Assembly (NCBI GenBank): GCA_021292165.1
Contig: CM037883.1
Location: forward strand, 5,744,934 to 5,808,933
From: Shinisaurus crocodilurus
Lineage: Eukaryota > Chordata > Lepidosauria > Squamata > Shinisauridae
Direction: 5' to 3'
Length of the DNA: 64,000 nt
Notes under the pieces: generated by a model
Told to the model about the DNA's origin: nothing
The model's input: only the letters and a program-made list of their open reading frames with translations
The model's database searches: none
Shown: in pieces, positions 31,640 through 42,495 of the stretch
Numbering within the stretch: the stretch's first letter is position 1
How the letters are laid out: each line of letters opens with the position of its first letter
Program-made: the position numbers and the translations under genes

Positions 31640-32320
31640 ATTTATTTAAACGTCTATACTGCCCAATAGCCAAAGCTCTCTGAGCACTTTACAACAATTC
31701 CTAACCAGGACCATGATACAATAAAAACAGCCATATTTCCCCCCCCAAAAAAATATAACGTTTAAAAACAGTTTTTTTAAAATTTTAAAACAATTTAGCC
31801 GCTAAAACAGTATTTAATACAGAATCGACTTGTTAAAAAACACCAGACATGGCTACCACCATCAAGCCATAGAATAATAACCTTAGATATCCTTAAATGC
31901 CTCAGCACAGAGGGCTCTCTTAACCTGGGGCTGAAAGGACGTCAAAGTTGGTGCTAGGGAGGCCTCAGTGGGGAGATCATTCCACAGTCGGGGGGGGGCT
32001 GCCACTGAGAAGGCCCTCCCCCATGTTGCCATTCTCCGAGCCTCCCTTGGAAGTGGCAGTCTGAGGAAGGCCTCAGACGTCGACCATAGTGTATGGGTAG
32101 ATGTTGACCGTAGTGTATGGGTAGATTGCAGTTGGGAGAGGCATTCTGTCAAGTATTGTGGTCCCAAGCCATTTAGGGCTTTATAGGTTAAAACCAGCAC
32201 CTTGAATCGGGCTCGGAAGCATATAGGCAGCCAGTGCAAGCAGGCCAGAATTGGTGTTATGGGTTCAGACCTTCTGGTCCTATTTATTAGTCTGGTGCCA
32301 TGTTTTGCACACAAGTTGCA
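31640..32320 (-). mobile_element. L2-like LINE 3' fragment
   Basis: A 143-codon minus-strand frame (31883-32314) shows LHWLPICFRARFKVLVLTYK, GPQYLTECL and LWNDLPTEA, the C-terminal domain of L2-type ORF2. A TTTATTTATT-rich 3' UTR lies at 31640-31880. It has an in-frame duplication of a short HTLRSTSTHTLWSTS segment. Confidence 0.75.
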
Positions 32321-32339
32321 GCTTCTGAACAGTCTTCAA

Positions 32340-32465
32340 GGGCAGCCCCACATAGATCGTAAGCCTGCGTGCAGGGACTGTTTTGTTTTTACTGATTGCA
32401 TGTAAGCCACTCCAGGACCCTTTTGGGCTGAGGAGCAGGATAGAAATACTTTAAATTAAATTAAA
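32340..32465 (+). mobile_element. L2-like LINE 3' terminus
   Basis: The sequence 'atgtaagccactccaggacc' followed by 'gatagaaatactttaaatta' has the form of an L2-type 3' end. It faces the opposite way to the neighbouring fragment. Confidence 0.45.
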
Positions 32466-32669
32466 TAGAAGGTGTCCCTTTCTTGCAATGAAATAATGCT
32501 CAGATTCTGGAAGAGTGATTTACAGTATCAACCAGGAGTATATTTCGGCATGCAGAAGGCAAGCTGGGTATTTATCAGTAAATAAAGAGAATCAGTAAAA
32601 ATGGGTGAGAATTTCATTTGTTTGGTCAGAAAGATTTACAGGTTCTCCATATTTGGGACAGAAGGTGAG

Positions 32670-32930
32670 AGCCAGTGTGGCGTAGTGGTGAGAGTGCTGG
32701 ACTGGGACTCGGGAGATCTGGGTTCTAGTCCCCGCTCAGCCATGAAACTCACTGGGTGACTTTGGGCCAGTCACTGACTCTCAGCCTCACCTACCTCACA
32801 GGGATAAGTTGTGAGGATAAGTTGGAGAGGAGCAGGAGGAGGATTATGTAAGCCTCCTTGGGTTCCTTGCAGGAAAAAAGGTGGGGTATAAATAAATATA
32901 ATAAATAAATAAATAAATAAATAAGGAACC
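32670..32930 (+). mobile_element. tRNA-derived SINE with L2-type (TAAA)n tail
   Basis: Full-length layout: GAGCCAGTGTGGCGTAGTGG head, GGTTCTAGTCC B-box-like element, body, 'cttgggttccttgcagg' and a (TAAA)n tail to about 32924. Confidence 0.85.
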
Positions 32931-32989
32931 GGAGATTAAACCAAACTGAAAGTGAGAGAGAATCTGAAACTGGCAGATTTGTCAATCCA

Positions 32990-33500
32990 GGCCCAGGGCC
33001 TTGAGTGCTGGGCAGGGCGCTCCCATGGCCCCTTGACAGCATCTAGAGGGCCATCGAATCTTTCGGAAAATTCCCAGCTCCAAGGTCAGCAAAGAGCTCC
33101 AGTATCAGAGGCAGTATGCCTATGTACTCCAGTTGCTGGGGAACATGGGTGGGAGGGTGCTGTTGCACTCATGTCCTGCCTGTGGGATCCTGTGGGCAGC
33201 TGGTTGGCCACTGTGTGAGCTAGGGATCCACGCTCAGACCCCCACCCATCCCCCGCCCACAGCCGGCGTGGAAAGAAGTTAGAACCATGCCGGCTGCATC
33301 TCCAAGGTCATAAGACCGACCCTGGAGAAGGGGTGAAGAGGATGCTCAGGGGCCAGGGAGGGGAGGAGTCCAGGCCAGCATCGCCAAGATGCAATGTATC
33401 CTAGAGGTGCCACAGCCTCCTTCCGTCCCCATCCAAAGTGCCTCCGCGCTCCTTCCACCCTGCGTGGGATGCCTGACATCCTCCAACTTCGGAGGCTTCT
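32990..33500. mobile_element. GC-rich non-autonomous element interrupted by a CR1 3' end
   Basis: GC-rich family landmarks lie on both sides ('ctagagggccatcgaatc' at left, 'gccggcgtgg' and 'ctccaaggtcataagacc' at right). Between them, 33100-33217 is the CR1-like 3' UTR (CAGTATCAGAGGCAGTATGC ... GGCCACTGTGTGA). Confidence 0.5.
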
Positions 33501-33503
33501 GGG

Positions 33504-33716
33504 CAGGGGAGGCTGCTGGTGACTCCTATGTCAGTGGGGCTCCTTATCCACTGCAGCTTTTTGTTTGAGCGCTGCAGGAGCTATCCATGGTGCTGGACTC
33601 CACCCCCAAAATAGGTTCACCAACATGGAGCGCCCTGGATAGCTCCTATAAAGTTCAAAATAAAAGATGCAATGGATAAGGAGCCCCAGTGACCCAGGAG
33701 TCCCCAGCCTCCCCTG
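33504..33716. mobile_element. 213-bp hairpin element, CAGGGGAGGCTG ends
   Basis: The left arm starts CAGGGGAGGCTG and includes GGGGCTCCTTATCC. The right arm includes GGATAAGGAGCCCC and ends CAGCCTCCCCTG. Arms of about 45 bp are nearly perfect complements and further pairing continues inward (GGAGCTATCC with GGATAGCTCC). I see no clear target-site duplication. A half copy is at 11038-11155. Confidence 0.75.
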
Positions 33717-34139
33717 AATCTCCCCTGGATTGTGCCCTAGCTCTTAACAGTCTGGGTTTGAATCCCTGCGTATTTGACCATGCTAGTGCTGCTGAATTAG
33801 AGTTGCCTGCTGCCACCGGCTCCTCCTTTTTCTGAGAGAGAGGCTCCTCGCCTTTAACAGCTGTATGGCCGGCAACTACATCACGATCCTCTCCATGCTG
33901 GGGAATAGCTGTACCAATTCAATTTGGCCAGTGCAGATGGGTGTGAATTTCATTTCAGCTCCCTTTTGATCAGAATTTACCAAAATTGGCAACGTTCTTC
34001 ATATTTGGGAGAGAAGGGACTTGAGATTTTAAACTTCTGAATGTGGGAGAAAGCAAAACTGAAAGAGTTACCCATCCCTAGTGAAAAGGACCCTGGACAG
34101 GCAGAGGAGATAATATAACTTGTACATAACCTAGTCCTG

Positions 34140-34340
34140 ATGGCTATAGCCTAAATCCAATACCAGAGGCAGTATGCCTATGTACTCCAGTTGCTAGGGT
34201 ACTTTGGCAGGAAGGTGCTGTTACACTCATGTCTTGCTTGTGGGATCCCATGGGAAGCTGGTTGGTTGGCCACTGTGTGAACAGAATGCAGGACTAGATG
34301 GACCCTTGGTCTGATCCAGCAGGGCTTATGTTCTTATATA
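34140..34340 (+). mobile_element. CR1-like LINE 3' UTR (FMEEK subfamily)
   Basis: CCAGAGGCAGTATGCCTATG, GGTTGGCCACTGTGTGAACA and 'ctgatccagcagggctta' occur in order and end at TTATGTTCTTAT. Confidence 0.78.
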
Positions 34341-34342
34341 CA

Positions 34343-34504
34343 GGCCTGTGGCTTACTGCTGGCTCAGCTTGTCTGAGCGTGGAAAGCTAAGCAGGGTCAG
34401 GCCTGGTTATTACTGGGATGGGAGACCCCTCCTCTAGTTTCCTGCACTGAGCAGGGGGTTGGACTCAATAGCCTTGTAGGCTCCTTCCATCTATGATATC
34501 TATG
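34343..34504 (+). mobile_element. 5S rRNA-derived SINE with CR1 tail, copy A
   Basis: The head matches the internal Pol III promoter region of 5S rRNA: GAAAGCTAAGCAGGGTCAGG (A-box side), CCTGGTTATTAC and GGATGGGAGACC (C-box side). The tail GGGGGTTGGACTCAATAGCC, then 'ctccttccatctatgatat', is the CR1 3' terminus. The segment between the 5S 5' end and the A box is shortened relative to genuine 5S RNA. Confidence 0.85.
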
Positions 34505-34510
34505 TGAGCT

Positions 34511-35425
34511 GGTCACAGTATTCCACACTATGGTGAAATTTACTGTATTCCTATTTAGGAATGACATTGACTTGATCAGAAGGAGTGCAATTGATTACTG
34601 GTTGTGAGGTAAGGCGAGTCAATTTCATTTCTTCACTTTTCTGATCAAGCCAACTTTCCTAAGCGACACAAGATGTAGTGATGGCCACCAGTTTGGAGGG
34701 CTTTAAAAGGGGATTGAACAAATTCATGGAGGAGAAGGCTGTCAATGGCTCCTAGTCCTGATGGCTATATCCTACCTCCAGTATCAGAGGAGGCAGTCTG
34801 CCTATGTACTCCAGTTGCTGGTGAACATGGGTGGAGGTGCTGTTGCACTCATGTCCTGCTTGAGGGTTTCCTATGGGCAGCTGGTTGGCCACTGTGTGAA
34901 CAGAATACTGGACTAGATGGACCCTTGGTCTGATCCAGCACGACTCTTCTTCTGTTCTTATGTCACCTGGTCACAGTATTCCACACTATGGTGAAATTTA
35001 CTGTATTCCTATTTAGGAATGACATTGACTTGATCAGAAGGAGTGCAATTGATTACTGGTTGTGAGGTAAGGCGAGTCAATTTCATTTCTTCACTTTTCT
35101 GATCAAGCCAACTTTCCTATGCGACACAAGATGTAGTGATGGTCGCCAGTTTGGATGGCTTTAAAAGGGTATTGAACAAATTCATGGAGGAGAAGGCTAT
35201 CAATGGCTCCTAGTCCTGATGGCTATATCCTACCTCCAGTATCAGAGGAGGCAGTCTGCCTATGTACTCCAGTTGCTGGGGAACATGGGTGGGAGGGTGC
35301 TGTTGCACTCATGTCCTGCTTGAGGGTTTCCTGTGGGCAGCTGGTTGGCCACTGTGTGAACAGAACGTTGGACTAGATGGACCCTGGGTCTGATTCAGCA
35401 GGGCTCTCCCTATGTTCTTATGTTG
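34511..35425. repeat. Tandem duplication of a 458-bp unit containing CR1 3' end
   Basis: 34511-34968 and 34969-35425 are near-identical. Both start GGTCACAGTATTCCACACTA and contain GATCAGAAGGAGTGCAATTG, a CR1 ORF2 end (TTTAAAAGGGGATTGAACAA, TTTAAAAGGGTATTGAACAA) and its 3' UTR to TTCTTATG. Differences are isolated substitutions and a few small gaps around 34831 and 35290. Confidence 0.9.
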
Positions 35426-35429
35426 ATAG

Positions 35430-36065
35430 AACCACTCCTTGCCTATGATGCTTTGCATTGAGGCAACCCAAAATAGCCTTTGCCTTTTGAGCGCAGGAAA
35501 AACCTTGAGAAAAAGCATACAAAGCAGAGGGTGGGGGAGGAAGAAAGGAAAGAAGAAATGGGCTTAGAAATGCTTAGTAAAACAATAAGGATTCAACTAG
35601 CAGTGAAAATGGCTCAATTTTCCATTTGAATCATATTGGTATACAGGGGGGCATATCCTGCGGTGTAGCCACCTGCAGTTTTACACATTTCCAAGACCTC
35701 TTTTTTTCCAAATTGGCCCTCAAATTGGCATCCAGCATGCATTTCATTCTCTTCCACATTATACCATTTTGACAACTGGTACAACTTCATGGGGCTTCAC
35801 TCGCACCCGTTTCCAGTTGTGCTTCTTGGTGTGTGTGTGTGAGAGAGAGGATGATCAAGCCTGACATCTGTGGCAGGAAGGTATCTATCTTTCTCTGCAA
35901 CTCCACTACCCGCCTCATCAGTCTTGCTTGTTTAACAGCCCAGCATCCTACAGGGCACCTCTAGAATACAGAAAATGAAACATACTCCAAGAAATCCTGA
36001 CTTTCCATCTATGAAAAACAGATACAGGAGCAGAGAGGATCCCTTCTCATAGAAAAATACAAACT
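35430..36065. other. Unassigned stretch
   Basis: No gene or named repeat apart from a short (GT)n(GA)n at 35828-35848. Confidence 0.35.
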
Positions 36066-36067
36066 TT

Positions 36068-36605
36068 GGGTAGTATCCAATAGTGTCCCAGTGCTAGCAC
36101 TAATGACATTGTGCTAGCATGAACAATCACTTGTGCAATTGTAACTCGCTCTCTGCTGAGCTTCCGCCTCTCATTAAAAACTTGGTTATTCAGGCGGGAA
36201 TATGGGGTGGGCTAAGATTTTAAAATTTTATACTGTTTTAATGTATTTTAATGGAGAAAAACGTTTTAATGTATTTTATTCTGTTTTATTTTCTGTACAT
36301 CGCCCAGGGTGGCCGGTTTGCCGGCCAGATGGGCGATAAATAAATGCAAATAATAAATAAATAAATAAATAAATAAATAGTGCTTGCTAGAGCTACAGGA
36401 GAAAGCAGCCGATTTGCCACTGAAATTTGATAGTGCTGCGACAACAAAAGATCGCCCCCTTTTGCCACCGTGCTGCTGAATTTCAGTGGCAAATCACCAC
36501 TTTTCTCAATTACACTAGCAAGTGATAAGTTATATTTTGCAAGTGTTGGTTTATGCTGGTGCAACATCATTAGCATTAGCACTGGAACGACGTTGGATAC
36601 TACCC
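36068..36605. mobile_element. Hairpin DNA element, GGGTAGTATCCAA ends, split by L2
   Basis: The left end GGGTAGTATCCAATAGTGTC pairs with the right end GACGTTGGATACTACCC. Inner arms GATTTGCCACTGAAATTT and AATTTCAGTGGCAAATC form a second hairpin. Excluding the L2 piece at 36145-36380 it is about 300 bp. No coding sequence is present. Confidence 0.75.
36145..36380 (+). mobile_element. L2-type LINE 3' end
   Basis: The last ORF2 codons ('cattaaaaacttggttattc', with 'aggcgggaatatggggtggg') are followed by GTACATCGCCCAGGGTGGCC and a (TAAA)n tail. It matches the 3' end of the copy at 21718-22720. Confidence 0.85.
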
Positions 36606-36609
36606 TATG

Positions 36610-37385
36610 TGAGACTCATGGAGACTGAGCACATGTTAAACCTTGGATTGCCAAGAGGCAACCGCAGTTCTTTTTAGGATTCAGAGTACAATTAACACAC
36701 CAAGAGGTGAAGGCTAAAGATTTTATTAAGCAGGAGCAAATTAACAAAGTAGAAGCAAGCAAAACACTACAGGGGATCCCAGCCAAAATATGGCAATGCG
36801 ATATGCGATTCCAGTGCGACAGAGTGGGCATGATTTCCTCTTCCTTCTGTTTTAGCAGAGGAACCGAAATAATCCACTGTCTTTCAGTGCTCTAGAGTTC
36901 AGGTTTTCCTCCCTCCCTCCTTCCTCCTCCACCACCACTACCACTCAATTTTATTATGTTTGAAATTGAGAAGGTGCTTTGCTTGACGGCGAGTCGCCGA
37001 TGGCCACGAGCTGCCGAGATGACACCACACTGAGACAGAGGGTGAAAGAGAAGAGAACGTGTTTTGAAAACTGAAATGACAGGGTTACATTGCTGACTTT
37101 GTGGCACCAAGAAAGGAAATCTGTGCCCCCACGTCCTTTTTATGATATAAGGAGGGCAGTAAAAAAGGCAACACAGGAATGTCTATCAAGACCAGAGAAA
37201 GGACGACTAGAATCGGTAGGGAATCTGCTCTGACAAACTGAAACCCCAAGAGGAATCTCAGAAGCTTGCCGTTTTTATTCATGTTTATATGTGCTCTTCG
37301 GGAGAGGGAAGATGGGTTAAGTAAGGGCACATTTCCACACATGACTTTGGAAAGGGCTCGGTCAGGTGTGCTGAATGCAATCTGG
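36610..37385. other. Unassigned stretch
   Basis: No gene is supported. CCTCC-rich low-complexity sequence lies at 36908-36945. Confidence 0.35.
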
Positions 37386-37387
37386 GA

Positions 37388-38336
37388 AGGGGACTTAGCT
37401 CAGTGGTAGAGCCCATGTTTTGCATGCAAGCGCAATCCCCAGCATCTTCATGTGGGGCTGGGAAATACCTCTGTCATGTCCCTCTGCATTCAGATCCAAG
37501 TATTGCCCCCCCCCCAGGAGGATTCAGACCTGGATGAATCACAAGCCAACCCACTTAGGCAGAAGCCTTTGTCACCCCCATTCTATACACTCAAGGCCTG
37601 AGGACATGACTTGCCCAGCCCTTTCAGGCTCTGAGGATGACTCCCTTGTAGCCCCTCTTCCAGGAGGGTGGAGCCCCTTGACGGTAAGGCCCTGCAAGCC
37701 TTGGAAAGCCTCAGTTGACCTTGGCTGGGACAACGTTGTTTTGCAGCTCAGCTGGCAGCATGTACTGAAGGGACGGGGGAACTTCTGACCCAGGGGCCAA
37801 GCCCATCCAGCCTGCAGAGCCTCAGCTGAAGCCCCTCCCCCAAGCCCTCACCCCCTTGCCATCCCAATTGGGAGGGCAAGTGCCATGCTAAGAGCTTCTC
37901 CAAGTCCACGTCATCCCCATGGGAGAAGGCACCACGCAGGTGAAGCCACCCAGGAGGAAGCACCGGGCAGAGGTCATCCAGCCTCCCACCCAATTATACT
38001 TCCCCACCTCTGGTCTACTGGGAACTCTCCAAGGTCCTCACTGCTGCTCACTAGAATCCTGCTGTGACTATGCCAGTGTGAACTTATTTATCTTGACCTG
38101 TCATACTTTCACTTACCTCAGCCTGACTGACTTTGACCTGGCCTTAGTTGATGGGACCTGACTTACTTCAACATAAATTTGATTGACTTTCCTGACCTCT
38201 TCCCTTGTGGGCCCCAAGTCCTGATGATACAGGATAAGACCCTGGAAAGCCACTACTAATCAGTGTACATAGTACTGAGCTAGATGGACCAATGGTATGA
38301 CTTAGTATAACACAGCTTCCTGTGTTACCCTTCCAA
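37388..38336 (+). mobile_element. tRNA-derived SINE split by an unidentified ~0.7-kb segment
   Basis: The head (37388-37487) carries the A-box-like TTAGCTCAGTGGTAGAGC and a degenerate B box (CGCAATCCCC). The tail (about 38215-38336) resumes with 'ccctggaaagccactact', 'gagctagatggaccaatgg' and 'cttcctgtgtt'. In intact relatives these are contiguous, so 37488-38214 looks inserted. The inserted part is GC-rich with no recognised coding sequence or terminal repeats. Confidence 0.6.
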
Positions 38337-38399
38337 AGTCCGCCATTCATGGACATGTTGGTGGTGTATCCATCCATTCCATGTTTTCACCAGAAATCA

Positions 38400-38970
38400 C
38401 TGGATTGGGGATACTTCCCCCCAAAATGGGGATACCAGGACCAGTTAAGCCTTTGGTGATGTGGGGGGGGGAGGCCCTTTTATTAAGGGAGAAGTATTCC
38501 TGACTGGTTGAGGAATAGATCTTCCCTGCTTCTTTCTTGTTCTGTAAACCACCTTGAAACCCTTTTGTTTGGCAGGTGCTACATAAATGTAGATAACAAC
38601 ACCAGCCTTAACCCGCTACAGCCATCATCTTCCAGAGGCATGGAGGGTAGCCATGGTGGATAAGGCTATAAAAAGCTACTAATGATAGCAAGCTGCTACC
38701 TCTAGGATGAGAGGCAGCATTGCCTCTACATACCACTTCCCGGAGAACCACTTAGCGTTGCCCTCGTGTCCTGCTTCTGAGCTTCCCATAGGCATCTGGT
38801 CAGCCTTTGGGGGAAACAGGATGCTGGATGAGATGAGCCTTTGGTCTGATCCAGCAGGGTTCATCTTATATTCCTACAAGGCATGCCCGTGCAGCAGCTT
38901 CCTGTCTCTACATTTTGAGTTCAGGAGCTAAAAGGGTGAGGAGTCTCCCTCTAAGAAGCAGTGCCGTAGG
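38400..38970 (+). other. Degraded LINE fragments
   Basis: 38520-38600 resembles an L2-type 3' end ('tgtaaaccaccttgaaaccc'). 38680-38890 resembles a diverged CR1-like 3' UTR ('ctggatgagatgagcctt', 'ggtctgatccagcagggttc'). Confidence 0.45.
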
Positions 38971-38974
38971 CTCA

Positions 38975-39215
38975 GGGGTATATTTATAGCCCTCCTTTTT
39001 TCCTGCAAGGAACCCAAGGCAGCTTACATAATCCTCCTGCTGCTCCTCTCCATTTTATCCTCACAACAACCCTGTGAGGTAGGTTAGGCTGAGAGTCAGC
39101 GACTGGCCCAAAGTCACCCAGTGAGCTTCATGGCCGAGTGGGAACTAGAACCCGGATCTCCCGGGTCCCAGCCCAACGCTCTAACCAGTACACCACACTG
39201 GCTCTCACTGGCTCT
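38975..39215 (-). mobile_element. tRNA-derived SINE with L2-type tail
   Basis: Reverse complement of the 22769 family, with 'caaggaacccaaggcagctt', 'aagtcacccagtgagct' and 'accacactggctc'. The TAAA tail is reduced to 'tatttata'. Confidence 0.82.
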
Positions 39216-39517
39216 CTGTATGGGTAGAGATACCTGGCCAACCTCAGAACTGGAACACTGGAGCTGACATCAAGTCTATGAACCACTTCTTTATTTAACA
39301 CAGAGTGCTTTCCAACCTGGCTTTCCCCTCCTCAAGAATATTACAACCAAGTATCTTAGGATCAAACAATGATAAGGCTCAAACAGGCAGCTGGACTGGA
39401 GCTTTTGAATGGCCCAGGGCAAAACAATCTTAATCTTAAAGGGGGGATGGGAAGGTTTATTCAGGAAGAACAGAAGATAAAAGCAGGCAGATAAGAAAAA
39501 TCAGGTGTCAATTGATT

Positions 39518-39600
39518 GGTTGTATTTGTACTCTGCCTTTCTACCAAAAAATGGCACTCAAGGCAGCTAACATAGCATGTAGCATAGCATGAAACTCTGG
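39518..39600 (-). mobile_element. L2-type LINE 3' terminus
   Basis: 'gtatttgtactctgccttt', 'accaaaaaatggcactcaag' and 'gcagctaacata' are the reverse complement of the 3' end seen at 51830-51935. Confidence 0.6.
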
Positions 39601-39606
39601 TTTAGG

Positions 39607-39793
39607 GAATAATCCTATGCAAATTTAGACAGGAAAAGGGCCTACAACTCCCAGCATGCCCCAGCCAGCCTACACACATTTAGACAGAAAAAGGCCTACA
39701 GCTCCCAGTATTCCCCAACAAACATAGCTGGCTGGGACACACTGGGAGTGTTGTAGGCCTTTTTTCTGTCTAAACTTGCATAGGATTGCACCT
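39607..39793. mobile_element. Hairpin MITE, TGCAATCCTATGCA family, one arm partly duplicated
   Basis: The outer ends AATCCTATGCAAATTTAGAC and TGCATAGGATTGCACC pair. The left arm phrase 'tttagacag..aa..ggcctac' occurs twice (39626 and 39689), suggesting a second copy or template switch inside the first. Confidence 0.75.
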
Positions 39794-39799
39794 TTAGTT

Positions 39800-40735
39800 A
39801 GTGATGAGAAATGCCTTTGACTCCAGACAAGCTGCTGCAAATTTCCACAGTGTCATGGAAAGTTACTGCCATGCTATCGGTGGGCATTGTTCACCCTCCG
39901 TCAGAGAGCATATCTCTCCACCCCGGATACTTGCTCCACCCCGGATACTTAACGCTTTTTAACTAACGGCATAATGTTGTAAAATGGCAGCCATTTAGTA
40001 GTGCAGCTAATCAGCGCTGCATTACAGACTTTTGAAGCTACTTTACACATGCGGACCATGAAAAAGGGGGGAAAAGGATTGTTTAACTGTAGGTACAGAA
40101 TTATCCTGGGAGCTTGCAGGGTGGCAATGCAATGTTATGTAAAGCAATTCTCCTGATTGCTCCAATTTAGCCCTTATTGGTTTCTTTATGACATTTGGAT
40201 TGAATTTGTGCTTCAGCTCCATTTCCTCCATTTGTGCATGTCCCACCCCCTCCTTTATTAGAAATCCTTGAATTAAAGTCACGCCTGATGTTCAAGCCCG
40301 GTATTAAGTATCATTTCCCTCCCTCCTCTCCTTCTTACATTTTCTTTTCCCCCGAGTAGGCTGCAGTGATATCAGGCAGTGGGATTTTGAAAAGTGATTC
40401 TGTTGAGAAAGGGAGAGAAGGAGTCATCAAGAGCACACACGCGGATGCAAACACACACACACACCCTAGTACAATGTAATCCTTACTAAAGAATGGCATG
40501 CATGAATGTAGGATAGTATTAATATTTGCACTAGTAGGCACAGCAGCAAGAGAGGGTATTAACACACTTTTTTTGTTTGTTTTGCAGTTTTCACTGAGGC
40601 ATGGTGGTCTTTGCTCTTCTTCCCCATTCTTTAAAATGACACCTTGCTATTACTTAACTTGCCGCCACTGAGAGAACGTCCTTCTCCAGGCTCCTCCTCG
40701 CTATGAGACCCTTGACCTCTGTGAAAAGGAGCACA
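39800..40735. other. Unassigned stretch
   Basis: No gene is supported. A perfect short tandem duplication 'caccccggatacttgctc / caccccggatacttaacg' lies at 39920-39955. A (CA)n lies at 40450-40464. Confidence 0.4.
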
Positions 40736-41220
40736 TCTTCTTCTGGAACAGGAAGGAGAGTAGACAAACTGGAGAGGGTTCAGAGGAGGGCAACAAGGAT
40801 GATAAAGGGACTGGAAACAAGGCCCTATGAGGAGAGACTGAAAGAACTGGGCATGTTTAGCCTTCAGAAGAGGAGACCGAGGGGAGATATGATCGCACTC
40901 TTCCAGTACTTGAAGGGCTGTCACACAGAGGAGGGCCAGGATCTCTTCTCGATCATCCCAGTTTGCAGGACACGAAATAATGGGCTCAAGTTACAGGAAC
41001 CCAGATTCCACCTAAACATCAGGAAAAATTTCCTGACTGTCAGAGCAATAAGACAATGGAACCAACTACCTAGGGAGGTGGTGGGCTCTCCCACTCTGGA
41101 GGCATTCAAGGTGCAGCTGGACAGCCATCTGTAGGGGATGCTTTGACCTGGATTCCTGCATCCCTGCACTCGATGGCCTTGTAGGCCCCTTCCAACTCTA
41201 CTTTTCTATGATTCTATTTC
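40736..41220 (+). mobile_element. CR1 LINE 3' end with ORF2 C-terminal segment
   Basis: The C-terminal ORF2 domain is open from about 40752 to 41134: [44 protein letters not shown], then [19 protein letters not shown] and [12 protein letters not shown]. The 3' UTR GGATTCCTGCATCCCTGCAC and octamer tail 'ctatgattctatt' complete it. It is 5'-truncated with no reverse transcriptase core. It is very similar to 63050-63545. Confidence 0.88.
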
Positions 41221-41289
41221 TGTACATAGTGGGGGCAGGATTCCAGAAAGCAAGATTCTTGTTCACACATCGTGTGAGAACATAGATAG

Positions 41290-41805
41290 ATAGATAGATA
41301 TTTAAAAAGTTAAATTATCCACCTTGAAACTAGGGGTGGGTGATCTGCTGAGACCTGACCTACCTCCGGCTTGGTTGGTGGACACCCCCGTTGCACCCGC
41401 CAAGCTGGGCTGAAAGCAGGCACGCACCACGCCACTCGCCAGGCTTTTGGGTTCCCAGCAGGCCACTGTTTACGTAGAGAATACGCAGAGAATACCTTTA
41501 CGTCAAAAGCAGCCTCAATTTGTGCAATTATGCAAATTGTGGTCACTTTAGGCATATCTTAAGGCATTTTCTATGTAAACAGCAGCCCACCCGGAACCCG
41601 GAAGCCGCTTCCCTGGTGGCTCGGCTCAGGAGAACCCGAGTCGAGCCAGGGAAGAAGTAAGCGGGACAGAGTTTGGGGTGGGTGGGTTTGAGCCCGGCTA
41701 GTCCGCCAGATTTCCACACACACACCCGAACAGATCCTCACACATCGCTACGATAACCAACATTGGCCATGATGGCTGGGATTGATGGAAGAGTCCAATT
41801 GTGTT
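41290..41805. other. Unassigned GC-rich stretch
   Basis: A left edge 'taggggtgggtgatctgctg' recalls the TAGGGATGGG repeats. No gene is supported. Confidence 0.3.
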
Positions 41806-41809
41806 TTAT

Positions 41810-41938
41810 ACTGTGTGTGTGTGTGTGTGTTTCCCCCCCCCCATATTTTATTGCATTGTACATTGCTCAGCGTGGCCGGATGTCTGGCCAGATGGGCGAT
41901 TCATAAATATAATAAATAAATAAATAAATAAACAAACA
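41810..41938 (+). mobile_element. L2-type LINE 3' terminus after (GT)n
   Basis: (GT)n at 41812-41831 precedes GTACATTGCTCAGCGTGGCC and a (TAAA)n tail, matching the 21718-22720 family end. Confidence 0.75.
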
Positions 41939-42114
41939 TCTGGAGGTCCACAGAAATTTGTGCAAAGTTACACAAATTGCGCCATCAACACACATTTCCT
42001 TAGCATTTAAAAAATGTGCAAACTGTGACCCAACTTAGAGACAGAAGTCCACGGAAAGCCTGCCAGCACGGCTGACTTCCAAATACTGCATCAGAAGCAG
42101 GCAGGAAGTCCATT

Positions 42115-42300
42115 GAGCTCAAACAAGCCTGCACTTCCCAGTGTCAGCACACCCTTAGTCCCAGGTTTAATCCCTAGCATGTCCAGGTAGGTCTGGGAAA
42201 GGCCACTGTCTGAAACCCCCAAGAACCACTGCAATACTGGGCTAGATGGGCCAATGGTTTGACTCAGGAGAAAGCAACTTCCTGTGCTCCTCTGTCTGCT
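42115..42300 (+). mobile_element. tRNA-derived SINE, MIR-like layout (3' two thirds)
   Basis: A B-box-like AGGTTTAATCCC is followed by 'tctgggaaaggccactgtc', 'actgggctagatgggccaat' and 'aacttcctgtgctc'. The A-box region is missing. Confidence 0.68.
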
Positions 42301-42495
42301 TCCGCCAGCATCTCTTGGCCAGTCTTGCCTCTGTTTCCAAGCAACATCAAAGAAAACCTCTCCGCCACAGCCACCACCACCGCCACCACCCCCCACGCTG
42401 CAAATATTCCACACCTGGGTCACCTGGGGGAGCTGATTCTGTCCCTTTTAGGTGTAAAGTATTTATAAGTTATATGACCTGCAGAATGTATGTTA

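Noticed and set aside
34511..35425. CRISPR array or regularly spaced repeats
   Set aside because: Only two long units, explained as a tandem duplication in eukaryotic DNA.
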